From Metridium senile (Eukaryota; Cnidaria; Anthozoa; Actiniaria; Metridiidae): 64,000 bases of DNA. Below, in pieces: positions 46,936 through 58,044 of the stretch (within the stretch, counting starts at the first letter, position 1; the number at the start of each line of letters is the position of its first letter). Where the stretch lies: assembly GCA_949775045.1 (NCBI GenBank), contig OX459105.1, positions 3,710,556-3,774,555 of the forward strand, given 5' to 3'. The position numbers were made by a program, and so were the translations under genes. Under the pieces are notes generated by a model. It was not told the origin of the DNA. It ran no database searches and worked only from the letters and a program-made list of their open reading frames with translations.

Positions 46936-47121
46936 CAGAGGCGGATCCAGGGGAGGGGAATTGGGTGACTTTCCCCTCCCCCCTCTTTTTCTAAGCAGTT
47001 ATATCTTACGTCCGGGATAGCTCCAGCATTATTGGGGTTTCTATATATCCGAAACCACACCACACCCCCCCCCCTTTTCCAAAATCCCCCCCCCCTTTTG
47101 AAAATCCTGGATCCGCCACTG
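46936..47121. mobile_element. TIR element 'CAGAGGCGGATCCAGG', copy 1
   Basis: Left CAGAGGCGGATCCAGG and right CCTGGATCCGCCACTG. The 5-bp word aacac flanks both ends (46931-46935 and 47122-47126). Long C runs lie inside. Ends of this type with a 5-8 bp duplication suggest a hAT-related non-autonomous element. It is present at the identical place in the duplicate, so it predates the duplication. Confidence 0.8.
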
Positions 47122-47307
47122 AACACCGTAACACGGTTAAAGAGAATGACGTTTCCGTTTAATCATTCATCGGGGTAAAACAAATATATACTGACTGAAA
47201 TTAAAACTGAGAGAGGGCCGCTCACTACTGACATAGGGGACGTTAATGGTCCATTTTGCGCAAACACAAGCTTCCATATTATTGAACCGAACGCAGTGAT
47301 AATCACA

Positions 47308-48225
47308 ATGAGCTCCAATTCAACAATCAAGCTAGACGACTGTATTTTCTGGACGAGCGGTCACATCAACCCAGAGCATTACGACTCGGAAAGCTTCGGC
47401 TATGTGAAGCTGGTTCTCATCGCCATTCACTGCATTACATTCCCTGTCTCATCCATCGGCAACCTGCTTGTCGTAATTGTGATGATAAAGACTCCATCAT
47501 TGCATACAATAGCCAACATCTTCATTGGAGCTCTTGCGTTTTCCGATTTCTTCGTCGGTGCATTAATGCAGCCGTTTACGATCGCATATCTTTCATCAAG
47601 GAGTGTGTTTTTAGACTGTAATTTTCAAGATAGCACAACATTTATTGGCTTTTTTTTAACGTCGACTTCAGCTACGTTAATGGCGGCGGTGAGCTGCGAA
47701 AGATATGTGTGCCTTTTCCAGCACCTTCGATACTCAACTATAATAACCCATAAGAGAGCAATTCTAGCAGTCTGTCTCATATGGTTTTATTGGATTGTTG
47801 ATACAGCGGCGTTCTTCCTTGGAGGGGGATTCTTCATCGCGGCTCAAGTACTCTGCACGCTGGCCTGGACGTCGTCCTCTGTGATAATCGCTTTCTGCTA
47901 CTTGAAAATCTTGTTGCTTGTCCGACGCCACCAGAGACAGATACAATCACAACTGGCTGTCTCTTCGACGACAACGGAGACTACCTCTCAAGCGAAGCTG
48001 GCAATAACGATGGGCTATGTTATATGGGCTTCAATACTGTGTTATATGCCAACGACCGTTGTATTTCAAATGTTCATGTTTATTAAGAAACCAAATTTGC
48101 AGTTGTTTAATGCTTTTTTCGTCACTTTGGCGTTGCAGTTGATGAGCAGCTCTTTAAATCCTGTTATCTACTGCTTGAGAAGAGAAGATATTAGAAATGC
48201 CATAAAAGCTTTATTCAGCAAATAA
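47308..48225 (+). CDS. GPCR3: class A G-protein-coupled receptor, MECA-like
   Basis: A 305-residue seven-transmembrane protein from the ATG at 47308; an in-frame GTG at 47296 is not needed. Motifs: N-glycosylation NST at residue 3; TM1 'SIGNLLVV'; TM2 'ALAFSDFFVG' (Asp 2.50); TM3 end 'SCERYVCLF' (ERY for DRY); TM4 'IWFYW'; TM6 'LCYMPTTV'; TM7 'LNPVIYCLR' (intact NPxxY). TM5 lacks the usual Pro, the second extracellular loop is very short ('FLGGGFF') without a cysteine, and a Gly occupies the usual amine-contacting Asp position. These absences recall the melanocortin/cannabinoid/lysophospholipid/adenosine group; the ligand is unknown. The frame is open upstream to 47179, allowing an N-terminal extension by splicing at 47236. 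The stop lies in an AATAAA word. GPCR4 is its near-identical duplicate. Confidence 0.9.
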   Translation: MSSNSTIKLDDCIFWTSGHINPEHYDSESFGYVKLVLIAIHCITFPVSSIGNLLVVIVMIKTPSLHTIANIFIGALAFSDFFVGALMQPFTIAYLSSRSVFLDCNFQDSTTFIGFFLTSTSATLMAAVSCERYVCLFQHLRYSTIITHKRAILAVCLIWFYWIVDTAAFFLGGGFFIAAQVLCTLAWTSSSVIIAFCYLKILLLVRRHQRQIQSQLAVSSTTTETTSQAKLAITMGYVIWASILCYMPTTVVFQMFMFIKKPNLQLFNAFFVTLALQLMSSSLNPVIYCLRREDIRNAIKALFSK

Positions 48226-48410
48226 AAACAGACTGAGTTCATATACTTTGTTTGGACTAAGCTAGTGTGGACACTTGGTGTTTCTAAGAAAACACTTGCA
48301 GTAACAATGTACGATAACTAACGGTTAGTTTCTAAGAAAACAGTTGGAGGAGAATTGTACGATAACTAGCGGTTAAAGAAGTGTGAACCGCGTCGATGCT
48401 TGTACAAAAA
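48226..48410 (+). repeat. Start of the ~70-bp minisatellite 3' of GPCR3
   Basis: Degenerate units with 'gtgtggac', 'gatgtttctaagaaaaca'-like and 'gataactagcggtta'. The array continues at 50299 beyond the inserted sequence; in the duplicate it runs without interruption to about 54110. Confidence 0.75.
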
Positions 48411-50298
48411 ATAGACGCTCAATGAGCGCATGTGGCTACTGAATAGTCTGAATAGAAATCGAAGGCAAAAGTAAATATAATTACTAGTTTATAGCCCTTC
48501 CATCGTAATATTTTGTAAAGAGACGTCCAATGAGCGAATGTGCAGTGCATAGTGCATTAAATTATTGGTATTTTGGAAATGTAAATATTATGCCAGAAAT
48601 GATGTGGTATGCTATGGTGGTTCTACAGTCGCACACAGATTACATATATTGACAGTGCAGTGCAATTTGTTGGAACAAATGGAATTAGTCTTTGGCGCAG
48701 AAGCAAGAGTAGTGCAATCATATGAGGGAATTGTATGGAAAAAGTTTTCAAGAACCGTAATGTTTATTCGACTGCTTTTTTATGTAATAGAGTTAAACTG
48801 AAAATACAAGAGAGATAGATTAAGTCTTTTAATTAATTCCTTTCCCACTAAATTACAAAAGTCAAGATCTGAACTTGGCGGTGTTTACATAGACCTGATG
48901 AATAAAAAAGAAAAAATAATTAATTAATCAACATTTCCGTTTACAAAAGATGAAGCAGAGAAATAAATAGCTGAAGTTTTGAATTTTGAAAAGTTAGTCC
49001 TTTAATAGAGATATATATAGTCAATGAATTATTTGCTTATTATTGCATTTCGGTTGAATATGATTTGGGGAAACATGAAAACTCTAGGTGAAGCTGTTAG
49101 CTTTTTGTTGCTGGTCATCGTCTTGTTGGTTTAGAATATTGTGCACAAAGAAAATTATTTTCCACCTTGTTGTCAGATGTAGTTTATAGGGTTGTAGTTT
49201 TCAATTTTATACAGCAGTTTGAAAAATTATTCATGTTTTTTAGTTGAGAATATTAGCTCTATATCAATAACAATAATTTTTGTTGTTTAGATAGATAGAT
49301 AATCTAGGTGTTGACTTTCTAAGGATTGTTTTTTATTTTTGCCTAGTTTTCTCTCTCTTCAATGTTCACATAATCTTGCAATTGTGCAGCATTATTTCCA
49401 ACAGATCACTTTTTGTATGTTTGATTTTGGCATAAATTGTCATTAGAATTATCGACAATGTCACAAGAATGCTCAAATTTACTTATCACAGCTTCCATTG
49501 TTGTTTGGTAGATGAAAGGTAGTAGTACCTGTAATACAGGTCTGTCATTTCCCTTGTATATATAAGTACAACTTGAGGATTTCTTGAATATCCTTCGAGG
49601 TTGAATTAATATCGCACTGAATGGGGCTGATTTATTCCACAATGTGACTCAGTTTTCCTACAAAGAAGCTCATTCATCCTCATTAGAGGCTCATGTATTC
49701 CCTAACGGGGTTTTCAGTTCGGTTTTTGTTGTTTGGAATCTGCAAACGGAGCTGATTCATCGAAAATACTGAGCGAGCGATTTTGCTGACTCATAAATCC
49801 CGGCGTAAATATCGGCCTAAACGGTAAATAAAACTTGAAAAACCTTTCATTTTATTCAATTACGAAAGCTGTGATAAGTAAAAGTTTGAATACTTTTTCG
49901 AAAAATAAACTTTACTTACCGAAAATCGAAGAAACTTGTGATCTTGAAGTCCCACAACTTCAGGTTTGTCAAACGTTCCACAGATCACGATCAATTGCAA
50001 GCATGAAGTAATATCGATTGACATTTGTTTTCCTTCGTGAAGGAATCGAAAGAACGAATGCGAGCTAGTCGAATGACTATTGGTTACAAAGTTAATCGAA
50101 TAGATATTGATTGGCTTCGAAGGAGGCTTCGTGTGGAGTTACGGGTATATACTTCGTGTGGTCTCATATCAATCACTTATAGTTGACAAAAGGAATAAAA
50201 CGACTACATGGACATTCAGCAATGAAGTATATACCTATTGTTACTTACACGACTCGATGACATAGTGGCTACGCATTCCCAGAATGCATTAGCCACAA
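48411..50298. mobile_element. 1.9-kb insertion interrupting duplication copy 1
   Basis: Sequence left of 48411 and right of 50298 is contiguous in the duplicate (junction at about 53889), and an A run of about five bases lies at both junctions. The insert is therefore younger than the duplication. It contains a family A remnant (about 48825-48858, 'cttttaattaattccttt'), and near its right end 'gtggctacgcattccc' and 'agaatgcattagccac' form a hairpin. No transposase or RT domain was read; the 78-codon ORF at 48565-48801 and that at 49406-49642 have no known motif. Confidence 0.7.
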
Positions 50299-50451
50299 AA
50301 ACTAGCGGTTTTAAAAATGTATGATAACTAGCAGTTAAACTAGTGTGGACTGCGTCGATGTTTCAAAGGAAACAATTGGAGTGAAAAAAAGTATAAAAAA
50401 ACTAGCGGTTTGACTAGTGTGGACTGCGCCGATGTTTTTAAGAAAACATTA
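50299..50451 (+). repeat. Minisatellite segment between the duplicated receptor units
   Basis: Two units of the ~70-bp repeat ('actagcggttt', 'gtgtggactgcgtcgatgtt', 'aggaaacaattggagtg'). It matches 53889-54035 and runs directly into the start of duplication copy 2, so it marks the tandem junction. Confidence 0.85.
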
Positions 50452-50496
50452 AGATCCGAAATAGATATATACATTTTCGAAATAACATTTTCACAG

Positions 50497-50595
50497 GCAG
50501 ACCAGGAATTACGTCCGTGAGCGAACAAGTGACAGTTTTGCATGACAATGCGCCAGCTGCTGAAACGTCAAATCGCACTACCGGCTCACCACAGG
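50497..50595 (+). other. Candidate upstream exon of GPCR4, 99 nt, phase 1-1
   Basis: The duplicate of 45041-45139, with the same splice-like borders and an intact frame (RPGITSVSEQVTVLH, later ETSNRTTGSPQ). The Q-to-H, P-to-T and A-to-T changes suggest weak constraint. The matching acceptor upstream of the receptor is AG at 52713-52714. Confidence 0.4.
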
Positions 50596-52396
50596 GTAAC
50601 CACTGAAACTTAACAATGTGCAACAACATGAATCGCGTTATCATTTTTTTTATTTTAATTCTCGTTCATTATATACTTTCGGAATATACTAACAATTCTG
50701 TGTGTTGTGCCAAAAGACAATTACGGAATGTCACCGTAAAAACTGCAGACCTGCAGTGACAAACCTTAATTAAGAATTATCGTTATTCATTAGCACACAC
50801 GAGCTAAAAACGCAATAAAAAACTATTTTCACAAATTTTTTCCTACTGAACAGAAAATACATGAAACATGACGTTTTCTTCATAAGAAGATTAGGTTTTT
50901 AATGGCGGCCAAATTGGCATTCGGTCAATAAACTCTATCACCTTTTGAATGATACCAAATTGGCACCAAGACGGAACTATTTCAAATTGCCACTGGGTTT
51001 GTTTAATTGGCAAACACCAATGTACGTTGATGACAAAGGCAACGAAACACAGGATTTTTAATCAAAACAGTAAACAATGGGAGTTCCAAAACTTCCTTCT
51101 GGTGATTTTCAAAACAATCCGGTTTATTATTAGTCAGGCTAGAGGGCCCGACTCTAGGTTTACCTTTTAGTCAATCTATGTTTGTATTTATCTGTCATGT
51201 CGCGTATAGTCCCCCATGATGCTTTGGGAACGAACACAGGAAGCCCAAAGTAGAATTGTTCAGCCTCCTGTGTTGATTTTATGACTAGCCCGACTTCACG
51301 CTCATAGAGCGTCTAGTTATTTTTAATATACGATGAAGTTTATGACAATAAGAGCGGCCTGAATAAACACATTGATCGATTTAAGATTTATGGTTAAATA
51401 AATAGTATAAAATAATAAAATTTTCCCTTAACTTTACTGACGTTTCGAGCTTTAGCCCTTCGTCTGAGTTAAATCAACATGTTTTAGTCGTTTTACGGTG
51501 TTACAAATTTCATTATATTACCTACTTGTCATTTATATCAAACACCGACGCAGCCTATACTAGTTTACTCGCTAGCTCCCATTTAGAATATATACTAAAA
51601 TATATTGCAATAAAATTTATTTTAATATTCTCAAAGTGCATATTTTCCTCGTTTTTATAACTTCTACAAAAAAAGTATCCACGCGAAAATGTGTTTATTG
51701 AGGTATACCGCGTCTATATTCTAAGGAGTCGACTTGAATGAATTAAATTGTAAAACTTAAAACTTGGTTCACACTAGCGACATAAGCATAAGCAACATAC
51801 GCAGACTCAGTGAAGCATTTCTGGAATAGGGGTGAGAAAACAGAGGCAGATCCAGAAATTTGTTGAGGGGTGTCCCAATTGCAAATGAAGGGTTCTTAAG
51901 ATGTTAGGGGGTGTCCGGTCCCTAAATGTCTTAAATAAAATAAGGGTAATTGCGGCGCTAAGGGGTGCCCGGTGCCACTAGAAACACCCCCTAGATTAGC
52001 CTCCTTTGCAGCCGCTCCTTTGTATCGTCACGCAATATGAGTCTCGTATTGCGTGACGATACAAAGGAGCGGATGCATAGGAGGCTACAACTGGAAAAGC
52101 CCAACTGAGTCTGAATATGTTGCTTATGATTATGTCGCTAGTGTGAACATGACCAGGCTTAATACCACACAAGTTTCTATGGAAACAATTATATTAATAA
52201 ACATCACTCAAGGACCGTATACTGACTGACATCTAGGAAGCTAGTAATTCGTCTGAACTCTAGAATATCCGGTTACTGTAGAAATTCCAAGTAGGGGCAC
52301 TCTTCGAAAAAGACGCAATAACACAATTGATTCTATTATTATGGAAATAAGTAGCCGGTTATTCTATTCTTTAGACTATAATAGGAACTCCAACAC

Positions 52397-52599
52397 CAGA
52401 GGCGGATCCAGGGGAGGGGAATTGGGTGACTTTCCCCTCCCCCCTCTTTTTCTAAGCAGTTATATCTTACGTCCGGGATAGCTCCAGCATTATTGGGGTT
52501 TCTATATATCCGAAACCACACCACACCCCACCACACCCCCTTTTCCAAAATCCCCCCCCCCCCCCCCCCCCCCCTTTGAAAATCCTGGATCCGCCACTG
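52397..52599. mobile_element. TIR element 'CAGAGGCGGATCCAGG', copy 2
   Basis: The duplicated partner of 46936-47121, with the same ends and the same aacac flanks. The internal C run is longer and 'accacacc' is repeated, which accounts for much of the length difference between the segmental copies. Confidence 0.85.
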
Positions 52600-52785
52600 A
52601 ACACCGTAACACGGTTGAAGAGAATGACGTTTCCGTTTAATCATTCATCGGGGTAAAACAAATATATACTGACTGAAATTAAAACTGAGAGAGGGCCGCT
52701 CACTACTGACATAGGGGACGTTAATGGTCCATTTTGCGCAAACACAAGCTTCCATATTATTGAACCGAACGCAGCGATAATCACA

Positions 52786-53703
52786 ATGAGCTCCAATTCA
52801 ACAATCAAGCTAGACGACTGTATTTTCTGGACGAGCGGTCACATCAACCCAGAGCATTACGACTCGGAAAGCTTCGGCTATGTGAAGCTGGTTCTCATCG
52901 CTATTCACTGCATTACATTCCCTGTCTCATCCATCGGCAACCTGCTTGTAGTAATTGTGATGATTAAGACTCCATCATTGCATACAATAGCCAACATCTT
53001 CATTGGAGCTCTTGCGTTTTCCGATTTCTTCGTCGGTGCATTAATGCAGCCGTTTACGATCGCATATCTTTCATCAAGGAGTGTGTTTTTAGACTGTAAT
53101 TTTCAAGATAGCTCAACATTTATTGGCTTTCTTTTAACGTCGACTTCAGCTACGTTAATGGCGGCGGTGAGTTGCGAAAGATATGTGTGCCTTTTCCAGC
53201 ACCTTCGATACTCAACTATAATAACCCATAAGAGAGCAATTCTAGCAGTCTGTCTCATATGGTTTTATTGGATTGTTGATACAGCGGCGTTCTTCCTTGG
53301 AGGGGGATTCTTCATCGCGGCTCAAGTGCTCTGCACGCTGGCCTGGACGTCGTCCTCTGTGATCATCGCTTTCTGCTACTTGAAAATCTTGTTGCTTGTC
53401 CGACGCCACCAGAGACAGATACAATCACAACTGGCTGTCTCTTCGACGACAACGGAGACTACCTCTCAAGCGAAGCTGGCAATAACGATGGGCTATGTTA
53501 TATGGGCTTCAATACTGTGTTATATGCCAACGACCGTTGTATTTCAAATGTTCATGTTTATTAAGAAACCAAATTTGCAGTTGTTTAATGCTTTTTTCGT
53601 CACTTTGGCGTTGCAGTTGATGAGCAGCTCTTTAAATCCTGTTATCTACTGCTTGCGACGAGAAGATATTAGAAGTGCCATAAAAGCTTTATTCAGCAAA
53701 TAA
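52786..53703 (+). CDS. GPCR4: class A G-protein-coupled receptor, MECA-like, tandem duplicate of GPCR3
   Basis: 305 residues from the ATG at 52786. By eye it differs from GPCR3 at about eleven nucleotides in 918, of which three change the protein: Thr to Ser and Phe to Leu around the start of TM3, and Asn to Ser near the C-terminus. The excess of silent changes indicates that both copies have been kept as proteins. All receptor motifs of GPCR3 are intact (IGN, SD in TM2, ERY, CYMP, NPVIY). As in GPCR3, the stop codon sits within an AATAAA word (53699-53704). The upstream frame is open past the presumed acceptor at 52714. Expression, ligand and whether the N-terminus is extended by splicing are unknown. 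Confidence 0.9.
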   Translation: MSSNSTIKLDDCIFWTSGHINPEHYDSESFGYVKLVLIAIHCITFPVSSIGNLLVVIVMIKTPSLHTIANIFIGALAFSDFFVGALMQPFTIAYLSSRSVFLDCNFQDSSTFIGFLLTSTSATLMAAVSCERYVCLFQHLRYSTIITHKRAILAVCLIWFYWIVDTAAFFLGGGFFIAAQVLCTLAWTSSSVIIAFCYLKILLLVRRHQRQIQSQLAVSSTTTETTSQAKLAITMGYVIWASILCYMPTTVVFQMFMFIKKPNLQLFNAFFVTLALQLMSSSLNPVIYCLRREDIRSAIKALFSK

Positions 53704-53739
53704 AAACAGACTGAGTTCATATACTTTGTTTGGACTAAG

Positions 53740-54110
53740 CTAGTGTGGACACTTGGTGTTTCTAAGAAAACACTTGCAGTAACAATGTACGATAACTAAC
53801 GGTTAGTTTCTAAGAAAACAGTTGGAGGAGAATTGTACGATAACTAGCGGTTAAAGAAGTGTGAACCGCGTCGATGCTTGTACAAAAAACTAGCGGTTTT
53901 AAAAATGTATGATAACTAGCTGTTAAACTAGTGTGGACTGCGTCGATGTTTCAAAGGAAACAATTGGAGTGAAAAAATGTATAAAAAAACTAGCGGTTTT
54001 TAGTGTGGACTGCGCCGATGTTTTTAAGAAAACATTTGGAGTGAAAATGTAAAATAACTAGAGATTTGACTAATGTGGACTGCATCGATTTTTCTAAAGG
54101 CCCGAACAAA
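53740..54110 (+). repeat. Degenerate ~70-bp minisatellite 3' of GPCR4
   Basis: Five or six units containing 'ctagtgtggac', 'gatgtttctaagaaaac' and 'gtacgataactagcggtt', progressively diverged towards 54110. Just beyond, 'aaaggcccgaacaaacgg' resembles the end of the foldback at 58708-58950. Confidence 0.75.
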
Positions 54111-55639
54111 CGGTTTCGATACTTACTTCAATTGAAAGCAATTACATTAAAATGTACAATATGTAAAGATTTTATTTCTAAGATAGCAATTTCAAGTAAA
54201 ACTTGCAAGAACTTGAAATTAAACTAGTCGGGACTGCGTAAGTAATTCTTCGCAATCAATTAGAGTAAATTGCACAGTTGCTGTGAACTAATTATCGAAT
54301 TTGAGCATTTACCCAGTAGTTTTTGGGGAAAATTTAAAATAATGTTTCTTTCCAGTGGGTAATTTACGATTGATTGACGGTATGTCATGGTTAAAACGCT
54401 CCGAATAATTTATAGAAACAGGTGCAGAAACACGGCAAAACTGAATAAAGAAAGCGTCAAATATAAATAACAACTGAAGAGAACAATGAAAAACTAATAA
54501 TATAATATTTGAAAGACACCGAAAGAAAATAGATTAAAAAAAAAACACAAAATATACGCATCAATAAATAAACAAAAGAAAAAAATGGAAAAATACTGTA
54601 AAGACTGAAAAAGGTAAAAAGATATTCTAAAATATCAATAGATAAGAAACAATTAGATATATGGCATAAGTAATAACTAAAAGGTAACATTTAATGAAAT
54701 TTGTAACACGGTAAAAATGTTAACTTAACTTTACTGACGTTTCGAGCTTTAGCCCTTCATCGGAGTAAAAAGGAAATTTTCTTTAACTAATAATTGATAA
54801 TAAAATATTTCTAATGCTTAAATTTTGTTTTTCTGCATTTTAATTATGCTTATTGTAATAAATTACCATACACATAATCAAAATAAAATTCAACGATAAA
54901 CCTATAAAATGTACATCTGTGTTGTTGTGTGTATACTAGACTTGGGCACCGCCACACGTATCCGGGTATTTTTTTTTTTTTTTAAACCGGAAATGTTTTT
55001 CTCTCTTAACGTGTTCTATCCACACGTTAACCGAAAACAGAGTTTTTCGAATATGCTCTCCAGACTGGAGATTTTTAAACAGAGGTATATCGTATAAGTG
55101 TAGAAGCGAAAACGGAGCGTTTTGAATACGATGACGCCAGAGCTGCAATCCAGGCATGCGTTGTATGAAAGCTAGGCGGACGGGCAAAAACGATTCGAAT
55201 ACGCTTCGTGTTGACGCGAATATTTTTGAATAGGGAGAAATCCAGTGGGGTAAAAATAAAGTGTTTTACAACTGCATGTAGCTAAGCAAGCAAGTTTCCA
55301 AAATCTTTTGTAAAATACAAATTGACCTATTCAGTGATCAATAACCAAACGCTCGTGTGCTGTTTGCTTTTAATTTCAGAAAAACACGCGCATCAACAAA
55401 TCAGAATATGGGATTTCTAAAAGGCATTTCACATGCATAAATGTAGGAAAGCCAGTAATAATAAAAGAAACGAGAATTCAAGTTATTATGTATTCAAACA
55501 CAACGGACACAAGTCAAATAGAAAGATAGATAGTTAGGTAACCAATTGTACTCTTTGTCAAACATTTTCACTTTATGACGAAGACATTTGTTAATATGAA
55601 TTGAGCTGGCCGAACATCTGGCCAAAAGATAAAGAGATT
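54111..55639. other. No gene recognised; repeat remnants
   Basis: A 'gacgtttcgagctttagccc' block at about 54735-54757 is shared with about 45980 and 51435. About 54940-55240 carries 'cgaatacg' and 'gtgttgacgcgaatattttt' words similar to the 4579-4781 MITE, suggesting a decayed relative. ORFs here lack domains. Confidence 0.45.
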
Positions 55640-56480
55640 TCCGCTCCTATATAAACTAATAAATTTACTGAAAGAAATTTTGTGATTTAATCTATCAGTC
55701 ATATTTTTTTATTGTGCAAAGTTTGACAAAAGATAGGAAGTTGTATTTTTTTTTTTTTTGCCATAATTAAAATATAATTATACAGATGCCTATTAGAAAA
55801 AGTTAGAAACTGTTTTCCCCCCATCTATATATAAACTTTACATTTTAATACTGAAAGAAATTATATAATCATTTATAATAAGCCTGATAATTGTGTTGAG
55901 CAAGGCTTGATAAAACTGACATAAGAAAATGTTTTTTTGCCAATTTCCAGATGCTAATGAATAAAGCTTTAAAAACAAAAACAAAAAAAGCGTTTACTTC
56001 TAGATAAACTAATACATTTATTGATAGACATTTTATGATGAAATCTATCAGTCATATTTTTTATTGTGCAAGGTTTGTAAAAAAAAAAAAGGAAATTGTT
56101 CCTTTTGGCAATTGCCAGATGCTAATGAATAAAGCTTTAAAAACAAAAACAAAAAAAGCGTTTACTTCTAGATAAACTAATACATTTATTGATAGAAATT
56201 TTATGATGAAATCTATCAGTCATATTTTTTATTGTGCAAGGTTTGTAAAAAAAAAAGGAAATTGTTCTTTTTGGCAATTGCCAGATGCTAATGAATAAAG
56301 CTTTAAAAACAAAAACAAAAAAAGGCGTTTACTTCTATATAAACTAAAACATTTATTGATAGAAATTTTATTATGTCATATTTTTTATTGTGCAAGGTTT
56401 GTAAAAAAAAGGAAATTGTTCTTTTTGGCAATTGCCAGATGCTAATGAATAAAGCTTTAACAACAAAACAAAAACAAAAA
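55640..56480. repeat. Tandem repeat, unit about 154-168 bp
   Basis: 'cagatgctaatgaataaagc' recurs at about 55949, 56117, 56283 and 56437, each preceded by 'ggaaattgttctttttgg'-like and followed by 'gcgtttacttctagataaac' and 'ttattgtgcaaggtttgt'. Two more diverged units lie at 57430-57790, beyond a transposon insertion. Confidence 0.9.
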
Positions 56481-56956
56481 GAGTTAATTTCTTTAAAAAA
56501 CTCATGAATAATTAATGAGACATTTTCAAAAGAAACCATGACCATGACGAGTGTTGCAAATCTGATACAACACTAGTGTTGTATATCCTGATTTGCATAA
56601 GTTTTAACTTGAAATTTCTCGGCGAGATTTACTTTAATCTTGAACATTTTGGTAAAATATGAAAGAGCTAACCTAGACGTTTCTTAATTCGTTTTTCTTC
56701 CATATTTAAATTATGTTCAAATATGAATAGATACCCAGCTAGATTAGCTCTGCTAGAGTGATTTTCATATGACCGAGAAAGAATTGGCAAACTAATAGTT
56801 GTTACTACACTCTGAATCTATTGTTTTCTTTTATTCTTGTACCAACAAGTACGAACTAAATAGTCGTTTTTCTTGCACGGTCAAATGAAGTTAACTCTAT
56901 TTTTGAAGTTTCTGTTACCGTCACTTTTAGTCGCAACCTAAATATTGTTTGTTATA

Positions 56957-57393
56957 CAGTAAAAACCCGCACATAAGAACCACTATTTTTCGAGGTTAGG
57001 CTAAAGTGGTTCTTATATAATTGGTATTTAGTGAGAAATTAGGCTAAGGTGGTTCTTAACTGGTTCTTATTTACAAAGCAAAAACAATTTCCCTTATATA
57101 GTGTTTTTTATGTTATATAAATTGTAATGTAGAAGCATCTGAATGATGAATGTATTCTCATTGAGAACTAACTGATAATACATTTGTAAAACATTTTTCT
57201 TGCATTGATTTTAAATTTGGTCATATTCAGACTAAACTTATATTTTTTCAAAAAATATATCTTGAAACCTTTCATATAAGAACCAGTCTAATTTGTCAGC
57301 CTTAAGTGGTTCTTTTTCTGAACAGGTGCTTAAAAAGCAAATTTTAGCTCAGTGGTTCTTACTCCACTGGTTCTTATATGCGGGTTTGTACTG
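56957..57393. mobile_element. Tc1/mariner-like non-autonomous element with TA duplication
   Basis: Left CAGTAAAAACCCGCACATAA and right TTATATGCGGGTTTGTACTG are inverted. TA flanks both ends (56955-56956, 57394-57395). The terminal words 'aagtggttctta' and 'aagaaccac' recur inside. It lies within sequence that separates two parts of the ~166-bp tandem array. No transposase. Confidence 0.8.
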
Positions 57394-57429
57394 TATTGCT
57401 ATTGTTATACATAAGGTAATAAATTTTAT

Positions 57430-57790
57430 TTGTTGTTGTTGCCAATTGCTATAAAGATGCTAATGAATAAAGCTTTAAAAACAAAAAATTAAGAAATTTA
57501 CACATCAATATAAACTAAGAAATTTACCGAAAGAAATTACATAATTGTAATTAAATCTCCTAGTTAAATTATTATTGTACAAGGATTGACAAAACATAGG
57601 AAATTATTTTTTTTACCCCCGACTGTTATAAGGAAGCTTCTGAAAAAAACTTTAAAAACAAAAAAATAAAGAAACACCCACTACTATATAAACTTATAAA
57701 TTCACTTGAAAAATATAATGATTGAATGCCTTAGTCATAGATATTTTTATTGCCCAAGGCAAGGCTTGACATAGACACTTCGCTCACTAG
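57430..57790. repeat. Outlying units of the ~166-bp tandem repeat
   Basis: 'gatgctaatgaataaagctt' at about 57456 and a decayed unit at about 57630-57780 ('aaggcttgac', 'tttttattgcccaagg') continue the array at 55640-56480. Confidence 0.7.
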
Positions 57791-58044
57791 TCCTGTGATA
57801 AACGAGTTCGACTTGGGCAAGTCTAGGCTTGACAAAACCGAATTGTTTTTTTTTTAGCCATTGGCTATAAATATATCTATGAATATTAAACGCAATCTTT
57901 AAATGTGAAAACTTTAATATAACAAAAAGAAAATGAATTCAAATATATTATAGTGATAATTTGCTTACAAAAGACAGAAAAACACAATAAAGTGATCAAC
58001 ATTATGTTTCGCGAACACGTTCAAACTTTGGTTCTTTTTACTGA

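Larger units (their letters stand above)
44995..48410 (+). repeat. Segmental duplication carrying GPCR3, copy 1
   Basis: Collinear and almost identical with 50451-53889. The offset grows from 5456 to 5478 bases because of small indels, chiefly in poly-C. The unit includes the 99-nt candidate exon, an intron with a foldback (46537-46630), a TIR element (46936-47121), the receptor exon and the start of a downstream minisatellite. Confidence 0.95.
50451..53889 (+). repeat. Segmental duplication carrying GPCR4, copy 2
   Basis: Collinear with 44995-48410. Within it, 52397-52599 is the duplicated TIR element 'CAGAGGCGGATCCAGG' with an expanded poly-C run (about 52553-52574), and about 52003-52096 is the duplicated palindrome. 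There are only scattered substitutions and small indels relative to copy 1. Confidence 0.95.

Noticed and set aside
47296..47307. Upstream GTG as the GPCR3 start
   Set aside because: Nuclear genes rarely use GTG; an ATG follows four codons later and is shared with the duplicate, where the GTG is absent.
48565..48801. 78-codon ORF within the 1.9-kb insertion as a transposase or other gene
   Set aside because: No catalytic motif, zinc finger or other domain can be read; its length is within chance expectation.
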